Shown: in pieces, positions 57,534-64,000 of the stretch
Layout of the letters: every line of letters begins with the position of its first letter
Numbering within the stretch: position 1 is the first letter of the stretch
NCBI GenBank assembly: GCA_944324655.1
Contig: CALUXF010000003.1
Span: forward strand, 1 to 64,000
Source of the DNA: Candidatus Avelusimicrobium aviculae
GTDB taxonomy: Bacteria > Elusimicrobiota > Elusimicrobia > Elusimicrobiales > Elusimicrobiaceae
DNA: 64,000 bases
Reading direction: 5' to 3'
The notes under the pieces: model-generated
The model's database searches: none
What the model saw: only the letters and a program-made list of their open reading frames with translations
Told to the model about the DNA's origin: nothing
Position numbers and translations under genes: made by a program

Positions 57534-57583
57534 TTTAGCGGACAAAAAACTTGCTCCAAACGGGAAAACGCTGATAATAAAAC

Positions 57584-57611
57584 CGCGCTACACCCTGCCC
57601 GGTGTAGCGCG
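57584..57611. terminator. terminator of the 57688 gene
   Basis: Eleven-bp stem CGCGCTACACC/GGTGTAGCGCG, loop CTGCCC; the minus-strand side continues GGTTTTATT. Confidence 0.65.
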
Positions 57612-57687
57612 AATTTTCTTTTCTGCACACGCTAGGAGACTATGCCGCGTGTTCAACAAAAGCAAGCGCCATGGCAAACGCCCGCTT

Positions 57688-58491
57688 TTATTTAACCAGT
57701 GGGCCGGCCCCATTGGAAAAATGAAAGGCCGTCCAAACGAAGTTATCCCCCCCGTTTTGAATTTTACTCCAAAAATCCTCAGCGCACGCCGCGCTTAACG
57801 CCACCAGTTTGCCGCGCCAGAACAAAGGTTCTCCCGGTCTCACCTGGGAAAATAGTTTTTCGGGGCGATTTCTCAAACCGCGGGATAAACGGGAAGATTT
57901 ATCCATCTTTTGAAGCGCGTGGGAAAATTTTACCCCTCCAAAATTTTCCCCATACACGTCCTGTAACGTCTGCCCGCTGGGAAGTATATGCAATTGCGCC
58001 AAACGCACCCCGCGGGTAAAAGAGACCGGTAAAGAAAGAAAGCTAAATTCCCCGCTGTGCCGCACCGCTTGGGCCGGCATGCTTAGCTTTCGCCCGTTTT
58101 GAAACGAAAGCGTAACGCCCGTTAAAACAAAGTTTTGTTTTTTAGAAGTGTTCGGCGCCGCAAAACAACTTTTATGGGTAACCGCTTTGCCGCTTGCCAA
58201 GGCAACCCCCAAACAAGAGGTGCTTTTCTTTTCCACTTTTCCTTTTTGCAGGGAAAACTCAATAGGCTTCCCCAAGCGCAGGCGGTTGCGGAAAGAATAT
58301 TTTTTGGTATAGCGCCCGTCCCACTCCCAATGAAGCGTAAAAGAAAGAACCGGGCTTTTTAAGGCCTCCTCCACCCGGGTTTTTTTAATTTTAGATTCTA
58401 AAACACCGCCAATGTCTTTTGCCGGCTGGGCTTGCAGCGTGGCCGCCAAAATACAGATACACACAAAAGTTAAAACGACGACTTTTCTCAT
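57688..58491 (-). CDS. secreted trypsin-like protein without catalytic residues
   Basis: A 267-residue protein with a signal peptide (1-21, LQAQ). The segment SCLGVALASGKAVTHKSCF lines up with the S1 protease strand before the active-site His (consensus C.G.LI....VLTAAHC), but the His is absent: TAAHC reads THKSC. RPGEPLFWRGKLVALSAAC lines up with GDSGGPL...GKLVGI, but the serine is a proline. So the chymotrypsin fold is plausible and the triad is lost. This is by-eye inference; no search was run. AGGAG before ATG 58491. Monocistronic, with a strong-looking promoter and dyad upstream. Confidence 0.8.
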   Translation of the reverse strand: MRKVVVLTFVCICILAATLQAQPAKDIGGVLESKIKKTRVEEALKSPVLSFTLHWEWDGRYTKKYSFRNRLRLGKPIEFSLQKGKVEKKSTSCLGVALASGKAVTHKSCFAAPNTSKKQNFVLTGVTLSFQNGRKLSMPAQAVRHSGEFSFLSLPVSFTRGVRLAQLHILPSGQTLQDVYGENFGGVKFSHALQKMDKSSRLSRGLRNRPEKLFSQVRPGEPLFWRGKLVALSAACAEDFWSKIQNGGDNFVWTAFHFSNGAGPLVK

Positions 58492-58524
58492 TATCCACTC
58501 CTAAAATACAATTTAGATATAAAG

Positions 58525-58580
58525 ATTATAACAAAAGTTAGGCTAAACTAACAAGTATTTTTTAGCTTCTCCTAACTTTT
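58525..58580 (-). promoter_or_regulatory. promoter with overlapping inverted repeat
   Basis: Minus-strand TTGTTA (58554-58549), 18-bp spacer, TATAAT (58530-58525). Plus-strand AAAAGTTAGG (58533-58542) and CCTAACTTTT (58571-58580) form a perfect 10-bp inverted repeat 28 bases apart; a shorter GTTAG/CTAAC dyad (58537-58552) covers the -35. Looks like an operator for a repressor. Confidence 0.5.
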
Positions 58581-58611
58581 AATGCAACGCCTAAAAATTA
58601 ATTTTTAAATT

Positions 58612-59136
58612 TTAATATAAGATAAGGCCGCACAAACCGCCCAGCAAGATAAGCTTAATGGGACCCACCCGCTTAAAAAACATAGCGGCAAAGGCACCCG
58701 TAAAAAGAAGAACGCTTTTGTAATCCACAAAGTTTTCTTTGTTGCACAGCACCAGCGCGGCGGCGGCAATAAGCCCCACCACTACCGGGCGCAATACGTA
58801 AAAGACGGATTTTACAGTTTGTGAATTTTGATGTTTTAAAAAATAACGGCTGGCAAACAGCATTAAAAAGAAGGAAGGCAAACACACCGCCACCGTTGCC
58901 AGCGCCGCCCCCCATACGCCGCCGGTGGAAGTATAACCGGTGTAAGTGGCCAAATTAATGCCCACGGGGCCGGGCGTCATTTGGCTGACGGCCACAATAT
59001 CCGTAAATTCCGCGGTGGACAGCCACGCCTGTTTAAACACCACCTCATGCTGGATAAAAGACACCATGGCGTATCCGCCGCCAAAATTAAACAGGCCTAT
59101 TTTTAGAAAGGTAATAAACAAACGCCAGCAGATCAT
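58612..59136 (-). CDS. chromate transporter-like protein, second half
   Basis: A 174-residue membrane protein of the split ChrA (CHR) family: FLKIGLFNFGGGYAMVSFIQHEVV and SQMTPGPVGINLATYTGY. Five to six helices. In bacteria with split CHR, two genes make one heteromeric transporter; the partner precedes with an ATGA overlap. Chromate export or sulfate-like transport is the named function; in gut anaerobes the real substrate is unknown. Start at ATG 59136 with AGGAG, not the longer frame from 59169. Ends without extra domains. Confidence 0.88.
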   Translation of the reverse strand: MICWRLFITFLKIGLFNFGGGYAMVSFIQHEVVFKQAWLSTAEFTDIVAVSQMTPGPVGINLATYTGYTSTGGVWGAALATVAVCLPSFFLMLFASRYFLKHQNSQTVKSVFYVLRPVVVGLIAAAALVLCNKENFVDYKSVLLFTGAFAAMFFKRVGPIKLILLGGLCGLILY

Positions 59137-59741
59137 TTGCGCCGCTCCTTTATCCGGCCGCCCACCCATCCGCTAAGGCCCGCCGCCAGCACAATTCCCA
59201 CCGGGGAAACCCCGCCCAGCCAAATGGCCGCCGCCACAACAAGCGGGATAAGCCATAAAATTTTCTTTTCACACGCCGCGCGGCCCATTTGCAGCACCGG
59301 CGCCGCAATTAAGGCCACCGTTACAGGGCGTATACCCATAAAAATACGCTGTATATACGTATTATCTTTAAATTCCTGAAAAAACAGCGCTATCAGCAAA
59401 ATAGCTACAAAAGAAGGCAGCACCGTGCCCAGTGTAGTAACCAAGCTGCCTTTCACCCCTTTTAATTTATAACCCACAAAAATGGCTATGTTTACCGCGA
59501 TAATGCCGGGGGCGGACTGAGCGATAGCCAGCAGGTCTAAAAACTCCCGGCGGTCTATCCATTGGCGTTTGTCCACTATTTCCCGCTGGATAAGCGGGAA
59601 CATGGCGTATCCTCCCCCCAAGGTAAAAGCCCCTATTTTTAAAAAGATAAGAAATAAACTCAAATACCCGCAACCCGGTGTGCAGGCGCGGATTTTTAAA
59701 GAAACAGAAGAAATAAACCGACAAATAAAATGATTCCTCAT
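59133..59741 (-). CDS. chromate transporter-like protein, first half
   Basis: A 202-residue CHR protein: FLKIGAFTLGGGYAMFPLIQREIV, DLLAIAQSAPGIIAVNIAIFVGYKL. About six helices. The first ~26 residues (MRNHFICRFISSVSLKIRACTPGCGYLS) are not typical of the family, so the true start may be a TTG closer to LFLIFLKIG. The stop overlaps the start of the second half by four bases (ATGA). Confidence 0.85.
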   Translation of the reverse strand: MRNHFICRFISSVSLKIRACTPGCGYLSLFLIFLKIGAFTLGGGYAMFPLIQREIVDKRQWIDRREFLDLLAIAQSAPGIIAVNIAIFVGYKLKGVKGSLVTTLGTVLPSFVAILLIALFFQEFKDNTYIQRIFMGIRPVTVALIAAPVLQMGRAACEKKILWLIPLVVAAAIWLGGVSPVGIVLAAGLSGWVGGRIKERRK

Positions 59742-59891
59742 GCTGTTTATATTTTATCAATTTAACAAAAAAGCCAAAATTATTTCTCTTTCTACTAATC
59801 TTTTTGCCCGCATTGACAAATTGGTTCTTTTTCTCTATCCTATGCCTGAAGGAGAAAAAATGAAGATAACTATTCAAGCAAGTTGGAAATC

Positions 59892-60173
59892 ATGCACATG
59901 CCGGCAGAGAACCCCTTACAGCAAGCTTTGGACGAAGAAGGCCAAGACGATCTTGGCGTTCAAAAAGCCTATGCCTGCCCGGACGGGAACTCCGCCGTCG
60001 TCGCCTGGATTTCCGTCTTACAGAACGCGGAGGGAGAAAGCCAACCCCAATTATATATGCTCAGCAAAATAGACTCCACCTATACGTTAATTCTTAGCGG
60101 GGAATTTGATTTAGCGGGGTCAGACTTTTCCCCTTTGGTGGACAATCTATGTGCTTTTGAACTGCCTCAATAA
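59892..60173 (+). CDS. small acidic protein, start uncertain
   Basis: A 93-residue protein beginning MHMPAENPLQQALDEEGQDD if started at 59892. The frame extends upstream without a stop to 59850 but has no ATG; a TTG at 59883 is also possible. A strong GGAG and ATG (59860) upstream is in another frame. Composition (acidic, with alternating beta strands AVVAWISVL, LYMLSKIDSTYTLILSG) looks like a genuine small globular protein of unknown family. A strong terminator follows at 60202-60233. Confidence 0.55.
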   Translation: MHMPAENPLQQALDEEGQDDLGVQKAYACPDGNSAVVAWISVLQNAEGESQPQLYMLSKIDSTYTLILSGEFDLAGSDFSPLVDNLCAFELPQ

Positions 60174-60201
60174 CTTGCCCTACATTTTCAGCCAAACACA
60201 C

Positions 60202-60233
60202 AAAACGCCCCGGAGTCAACTCCGGGGCGTTTT
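60202..60233 (+). terminator. intrinsic terminator
   Basis: Fourteen-bp stem AAAACGCCCCGGAG/CTCCGGGGCGTTTT with loop TCAA. Confidence 0.9.
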
Positions 60234-60345
60234 CTACAACGAAATCTTATTAATATTTCATTTCTTTGCAGTATTGCAAAGCGAGGCAAAAACCGTTTTC
60301 CAACATGTTGCGCTTAGCGGGCACGGCTTAAGGTAAAAACTCTAT

Positions 60346-61992
60346 TTACTTTAGCCAACCCTCTTTTTTGGCGTAATCGTAAATACCGTTATAAATACCC
60401 TGCGCCATGCGTTTTTGCACCGCTTTTTGAGACAGGCGGGCACGGTCTTTACTGCTGCTGATGTACCCCATTTCTATCAAAATAGCCGGACTGTTCACCC
60501 CTTTTAATACGTAGAAGTTAGCCTGGCGTACGCTGCTGTTGCGGTTAACGGCAATGCCAATACCCGGCTGTTTATATACCGCGTTGCGTACATAACCGGC
60601 CAGTTTGGAGCTTTCGTTAATATATTCATTTTTAGCTAAAGACTGCAAAAGCGCATCCACAAAATTATAGTGTACTTCTTCATATTGCAAGGCTTCGTTT
60701 TCCAGGGCGGCTACTTCCGCGGCTTCTTTGTCGGTAGCTTTTTCGGAGCGGAAATACACCTGAAACCCGTTGGCGCGGGAATTTTTAGACGCGTTTGTAT
60801 GTACGGACACAAACAAATCCGCCTTAAAATTATTGGACATTTTGGAACGTTCAGACAAAGCGATAAATTTATCCGTATCGCGCGTCATACGCACTTCAAA
60901 CCCGGCCTTTTTAAGCAAGGCGGTTAATTCTTTGGCTACGGCCAGGTTCCAGGTTTTTTCTCTGTAACCGCGGCGTATGGCGCCCGGGTCTTTACCGCCG
61001 TGGCCGGGGTCTACCATAATGCGCATCTTCTTGCGGGCCACCGCCGGGGCAGGCTGTATAATAGCCGGTTTTAATTCTTTTTTATCACTGGCGGGAGCCG
61101 CCGACGGCTTTTCCTGAACAGGGGTATCTTCATCGGCTTCCCCTATTACACTGGGGGCCGGAAGCAACAGCGCCGGTTTTGGCTGCGCAGAAGGGGCCGA
61201 AGATATTTGCGGGCCGTCCTCCGCCGCGGAAGGTTCGTCCGCCCGGGGCTGCATATCCTGCGCGTTTTGGGCTACACGCAGCACCCATTTTCCGCCGGAT
61301 TCTTCCATAGACCAGTTTTTTGCTTTGCGCCCCAAAATAACGCGAAGGACCGCCTTGTCCTCTTCTTGGCGCATATTGATGGTTTGGATAAAATCGTCAC
61401 GCAGGCGGGTGGTAAACTCTCTTTTAACTACGGCTTTGGGGAAAGTAATTTCCAGGGTGTGTTTATTAACGGAATGCAAAACATATTGCACCGCGCCGCT
61501 ATGGTAAAAAAACAATTGGTCACCTTGTTCGGTTTGAAGCTTATCCTCATAGGCCAAATTAAAGTTTTTTTCCACCCACAGTGTATTGTCTTTAAACTCT
61601 ATTTGCCGGTCCAGCGCCTGTTGCCAAGACGGGAGTGTAAAAAACGCCACCGGGGCCATAATGTCCCCTTTATAGGCAATCACGCTTTCCCCCAACGGCA
61701 CGTTGGAGCCGTTTACCACAACAGTGCTTTCCCCCGCCGTTAAAATGGCGGAAAAGCCTTTCAAGGTAACCTTGGCTTGCTTGGCGGCGGCGTACAATTC
61801 CACATTAGCGCCTAATTTCTTGGCGGTTTTTTGTACGTCCAAATACGTTACGCCGTTGGACTGGATGGAAGAAACAGAACCTTTGTCTCTGCCAATAATT
61901 TTAATTTCGGTTTTCCCTTGCGCCCAAACGCAGGAAACCCCTCCCAGCCAAAACAAAGCGGCCAGACTGATAACAAGAAATTTTTTCATCAT
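60346..61992 (-). CDS. amiC: N-acetylmuramoyl-L-alanine amidase (AmiC type)
   Basis: A 548-residue periplasmic zinc amidase that separates daughter cells by cleaving peptide stems from glycan strands. A signal peptide (1-24, WAQG) precedes a copper-amine-oxidase-N-like domain (NGVTYLDVQKTAKKLGANVEL...), an AMIN-like beta domain (about 150-260) with a proline-rich linker, and the Amidase_3 domain: VDPGHGGKDPGA, REKTWNLAVA, SVHTNASK, LAGYVRNAVY and ILIEMGYISSSKDR, giving the zinc histidines and catalytic glutamate. I start at the first of MMKKF (61992). A longer variant from 61998 is possible. Confidence 0.92.
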   Translation of the reverse strand: MMKKFLVISLAALFWLGGVSCVWAQGKTEIKIIGRDKGSVSSIQSNGVTYLDVQKTAKKLGANVELYAAAKQAKVTLKGFSAILTAGESTVVVNGSNVPLGESVIAYKGDIMAPVAFFTLPSWQQALDRQIEFKDNTLWVEKNFNLAYEDKLQTEQGDQLFFYHSGAVQYVLHSVNKHTLEITFPKAVVKREFTTRLRDDFIQTINMRQEEDKAVLRVILGRKAKNWSMEESGGKWVLRVAQNAQDMQPRADEPSAAEDGPQISSAPSAQPKPALLLPAPSVIGEADEDTPVQEKPSAAPASDKKELKPAIIQPAPAVARKKMRIMVDPGHGGKDPGAIRRGYREKTWNLAVAKELTALLKKAGFEVRMTRDTDKFIALSERSKMSNNFKADLFVSVHTNASKNSRANGFQVYFRSEKATDKEAAEVAALENEALQYEEVHYNFVDALLQSLAKNEYINESSKLAGYVRNAVYKQPGIGIAVNRNSSVRQANFYVLKGVNSPAILIEMGYISSSKDRARLSQKAVQKRMAQGIYNGIYDYAKKEGWLK

Positions 61993-62035
61993 AACCATGC
62001 CCGCGCCCAAAACGGCGAGGACCCCATATGTCGGT

Positions 62036-63490
62036 TTATTCCAAAACGATTTTGTAATCTTCCCAGGCAATTTGCGGATCCGCCTGGATTTTAAGCGTGC
62101 GGTGAATGTTTTCTTCAATATCCGCCTGTTTTTGCTTAATGGCTTCCGCCAACAACGGGTGAAGAACAACCCTTAACGTACCGCCGGGGCGGCCGTTGGT
62201 TAAATCGTAAATTTCACGCTGTATTTTAATGCGCATGCTCTCGGCCGACAATACGCGCCCGGAACCGTGGCACTGAGGGCATTCCTCGCTGATAAAGCTG
62301 CCGGTGCTTTCGCGCTTGCGTTCGCGCGTCATTTCCACCAACCCCAAGCGGGTAATGGGCAAAATGCGTATTTTGGCGCGGTCTCCCCGTACGGCTTTGG
62401 ACAATGCCTCCACCACACGGTGGCGGCTGGAAGCTTTGCGCATATCAATAAAGTCAATAACAATAATCCCGCCGATATTGCGTAAGCGGAGCTGGTGGGC
62501 GATTTCGTTGGCGGCTTCAATATTGGTTTGGGTAACGGTTTCTTCCTGCGATTTGTTGCCCGTAAATTTGCCGGTGTTTACGTCTATGGCGCAGAGGGAC
62601 TCCGCCTCCTGGATGATAATACTGCCCCCGTTGGGCAAAGGCAATTTAATTTTGCGCAGATTATCAATTTCCGGCTCAATGTCATAGGCTTCAAAAATGG
62701 GGGTTTTGCCTTTATAAAGCTGTACGCGGTCAGCCAGTTCGGGCGAGTTCTTTTTTACAAAGTCTAATACGCGCTCATAATCTTTTTGGTTATCCAGCAG
62801 ATACACGCTGGCGTTTTCAGACAGAACATCCCGCGCCACCTGTAAAACGGCGTCCATATCTTCATGCAAAAGCTGCGGGGATTGCACACTGTCAAACTTC
62901 TTTAAAATGGACTGCCATTGGCGGTAGAGATATTTTACTTCCCGTTCCAATTCGTCCTTGCTGGCTTCTTCGGCTTCCGTACGTACAATACAACCCATGC
63001 CGTTTAAATGTTTGTCTGCCAGTTCCTGCATGACTTCGTTTAATTTGTGGCGGGCTTCGCTGTCTTCAATGTTTTTGGATACGCCCACAAAGCTTTGGTT
63101 AGGCGTTAACACCAAATAACGGCCGGGGAGGGTAACGTCCATGGTTACCTTCATGCCTTTGGTGCCAATAGCGTCTTTCACCACCTGCACCATGACTTCC
63201 TGCCCTTTTTTAAGCACTTTATCAATATTCTTTTTATCCCCGCCCAAAATATCGGAAATATACAAATAGGCGTTCTTTTCATAGCCGATGTTTAAAAACG
63301 CACTGGATATGCCGGGAAGCACATTTTCCACCGTGGCTTTATAAATGTTGCCCACAATGTTTAACGCGCCGCGGCGCTCCCAAATCAATTCATTGATGCG
63401 CCCGTCTTCCATAATGGCTATGCGGGTTTCCTCAAAAGACGTATTTACAATTACCTCCACCTTGGGGGTGGTTTCCAAATTCTTACTCAT
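62036..63490 (-). CDS. rng: ribonuclease G/E
   Basis: A 484-residue RNase G/E core: S1-like domain (about 38-130, GNIYKATVENVLPGISSAFLNIGYEKNAYLYISD), RNase H-like and DNase I-like catalytic parts with IDVNTGKFTGNK and IVIDFIDMR (the two Mg-binding aspartates), and a zinc-link CPQCHGSG. It cuts AU-rich single-stranded RNA and matures rRNA. It lacks the long C-terminal scaffold of RNase E. Start at ATG 63490 with GAGAGG, not the longer frame from 63667. A DUF2344 gene precedes it, as in many Gram-positive and other genomes. Confidence 0.95.
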   Translation of the reverse strand: MSKNLETTPKVEVIVNTSFEETRIAIMEDGRINELIWERRGALNIVGNIYKATVENVLPGISSAFLNIGYEKNAYLYISDILGGDKKNIDKVLKKGQEVMVQVVKDAIGTKGMKVTMDVTLPGRYLVLTPNQSFVGVSKNIEDSEARHKLNEVMQELADKHLNGMGCIVRTEAEEASKDELEREVKYLYRQWQSILKKFDSVQSPQLLHEDMDAVLQVARDVLSENASVYLLDNQKDYERVLDFVKKNSPELADRVQLYKGKTPIFEAYDIEPEIDNLRKIKLPLPNGGSIIIQEAESLCAIDVNTGKFTGNKSQEETVTQTNIEAANEIAHQLRLRNIGGIIVIDFIDMRKASSRHRVVEALSKAVRGDRAKIRILPITRLGLVEMTRERKRESTGSFISEECPQCHGSGRVLSAESMRIKIQREIYDLTNGRPGGTLRVVLHPLLAEAIKQKQADIEENIHRTLKIQADPQIAWEDYKIVLE

Positions 63491-63518
63491 ACAAATTCCT
63501 CTCTTAGGCCTAGGCCTG

Positions 63519-64000
63519 TTAAATGCGGTGCAACCCGCCCTGCGAGTCACGCCAGAATAAACCTTCTCTAATAAACCGTACACCCGGAATGGTAAACTCT
63601 TCCCCTTGCACAATAGGCATCCCCAGCCAGGCGGCAAGCGCATATTGCGGCTTGAGGGTTTTGTCATTTACTGTTTGCAAGGTAAGAAAATATTTATTTT
63701 CTTCCGGCTGTTCACACTTTACTACATACGGGCTAAGAGGCATTTCCTGCGTCATAGCGGCGTTGGGGGCCGTTAATACGGCCGTTGCCTGGCGCCCGTT
63801 TAAAAAATCAGTCAGGCTCTGCTTTGGAGCCCAAGGGGAAAAATCCCCCTCTATTATATACCGCGCCGCCTGCGCCAAATTGGCTACGGACGGCAACGCA
63901 TAAGGCACCCGCTCCACCCGTTTAATGGCAATCAGCGGGCCCGCCGCGCGGGAAAGCGCTTGATGCACCTCTTGCGGGGAAACAGCCTGCAGCAAATAAA
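63519..64000 (-). CDS. DUF2344 protein, partial (5' end beyond window)
   Basis: C-terminal 159 residues or more of a frame that is open at the window end. The part AAGPLIAIKRVERVPYALPSVANLAQAARYIIEGDF and its location directly before rng resemble DUF2344 (TIGR03936), which is usually paired with a B12-binding radical-SAM gene (TIGR03960) next to rng. The final stretch GEEFTIPGVRFIREGLFWRDSQGGLHRI is not a usual end of that family. Identity is tentative. Confidence 0.6.
   Translation of the reverse strand, partial: YLLQAVSPQEVHQALSRAAGPLIAIKRVERVPYALPSVANLAQAARYIIEGDFSPWAPKQSLTDFLNGRQATAVLTAPNAAMTQEMPLSPYVVKCEQPEENKYFLTLQTVNDKTLKPQYALAAWLGMPIVQGEEFTIPGVRFIREGLFWRDSQGGLHRI

Noticed and set aside
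59860-60072. K/R-rich frame from ATG 59860 as a protein-coding gene
   Set aside because: Composition is not protein-like and a better frame overlaps; kept only as a finding about the start.
1-64000. CRISPR arrays, insertion sequences, phage genes, origin or rRNA
   Set aside because: No repeat-spacer pattern, transposase, integrase, DnaA-box cluster or rRNA was seen on either strand.

Overview
The window reads as a chromosomal segment of an anaerobic, fermentative, diderm (Gram-negative) bacterium. Evidence for an outer membrane: lpxB (lipid A), a LolC/E-LolD lipoprotein-release transporter, an AsmA-type protein and an AmiC-type amidase. Evidence for anaerobic ferredoxin metabolism: a four-subunit 2-oxoacid:ferredoxin oxidoreductase, an NfnAB-type transhydrogenase and a full glycine cleavage system. 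Isolated prepilin genes with perfect N-methylation motifs, many small secreted proteins of unknown family, compact operons and moderate GC suggest the phylum Elusimicrobiota (gut type). This is an inference from gene content, not from a database search. No phage, insertion sequence, CRISPR array or rRNA operon was seen.

Layout. 1-3.7 kb: tRNA-Gln, tRNA-Met and a cluster of four secreted proteins, three of which are divergent paralogues with an ADP-ribosyltransferase-like order of motifs. 3.7-9.2 kb: ankyrin protein, lysS, a prepilin, lolC/E-lolD and a Sel1-repeat protein. 9.3-16.5 kb: a GH57/DUF3536 glycosidase, a PIN-PhoH ATPase and a 1061-residue secreted protein of unknown function. 16.7-21.7 kb: nfnBA, a YtxH protein and the operon ndk / alpha-beta hydrolase-like / GH3-like, the last two lacking catalytic residues. 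21.8-25.8 kb: operon of a sugar-nucleotide dehydrogenase, lpxB, a short RelA/SpoT homologue and a zinc-ribbon membrane protein. 25.9-36.3 kb: POT transporter, gatCA plus a Nudix hydrolase, a CD225-like membrane protein, pcrA, a GNAT gene broken by an amber codon, rlmD, ychF and an ankyrin protein. 36.4-46.7 kb: tRNA-Glu, a DUF1646 transporter behind a candidate Na+ riboswitch, glgP, trmL, prepilin, MFS transporter, TRL-like lipoprotein, korDABC/vor, fRMsr and tRNA-Phe. 46.8-56.7 kb (all minus strand): rlmI, pyrE, asmA-like, M50-like peptidase, lipoate ligase, gcvPB-gcvPA-gcvH-gcvT. 56.7-64 kb: DUF45 peptidase, degenerate trypsin-like protein, split chromate transporter, small acidic ORF, AmiC amidase, RNase G and the end of a DUF2344 gene.

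Genes that fit together: glycogen/maltodextrin phosphorylase and the GH57 enzyme in storage-glucan use; 2-oxoacid oxidation to reduced ferredoxin, then Nfn exchange with NAD(P)H; lipoate ligase supplying GcvH; lpxB with its neighbouring dehydrogenase in lipid A.

Most notable signals: (1) the ART-like secreted paralogue cluster; (2) a structured leader before the DUF1646 gene matching the context of Na+-I riboswitches; (3) a recurring layout in which a -10 box lies exactly 6 nt before ATG, implying leaderless mRNAs; (4) a palindromic bidirectional promoter between gcvT and its divergent neighbour; (5) several secreted or cytosolic enzyme folds that have lost their catalytic residues.
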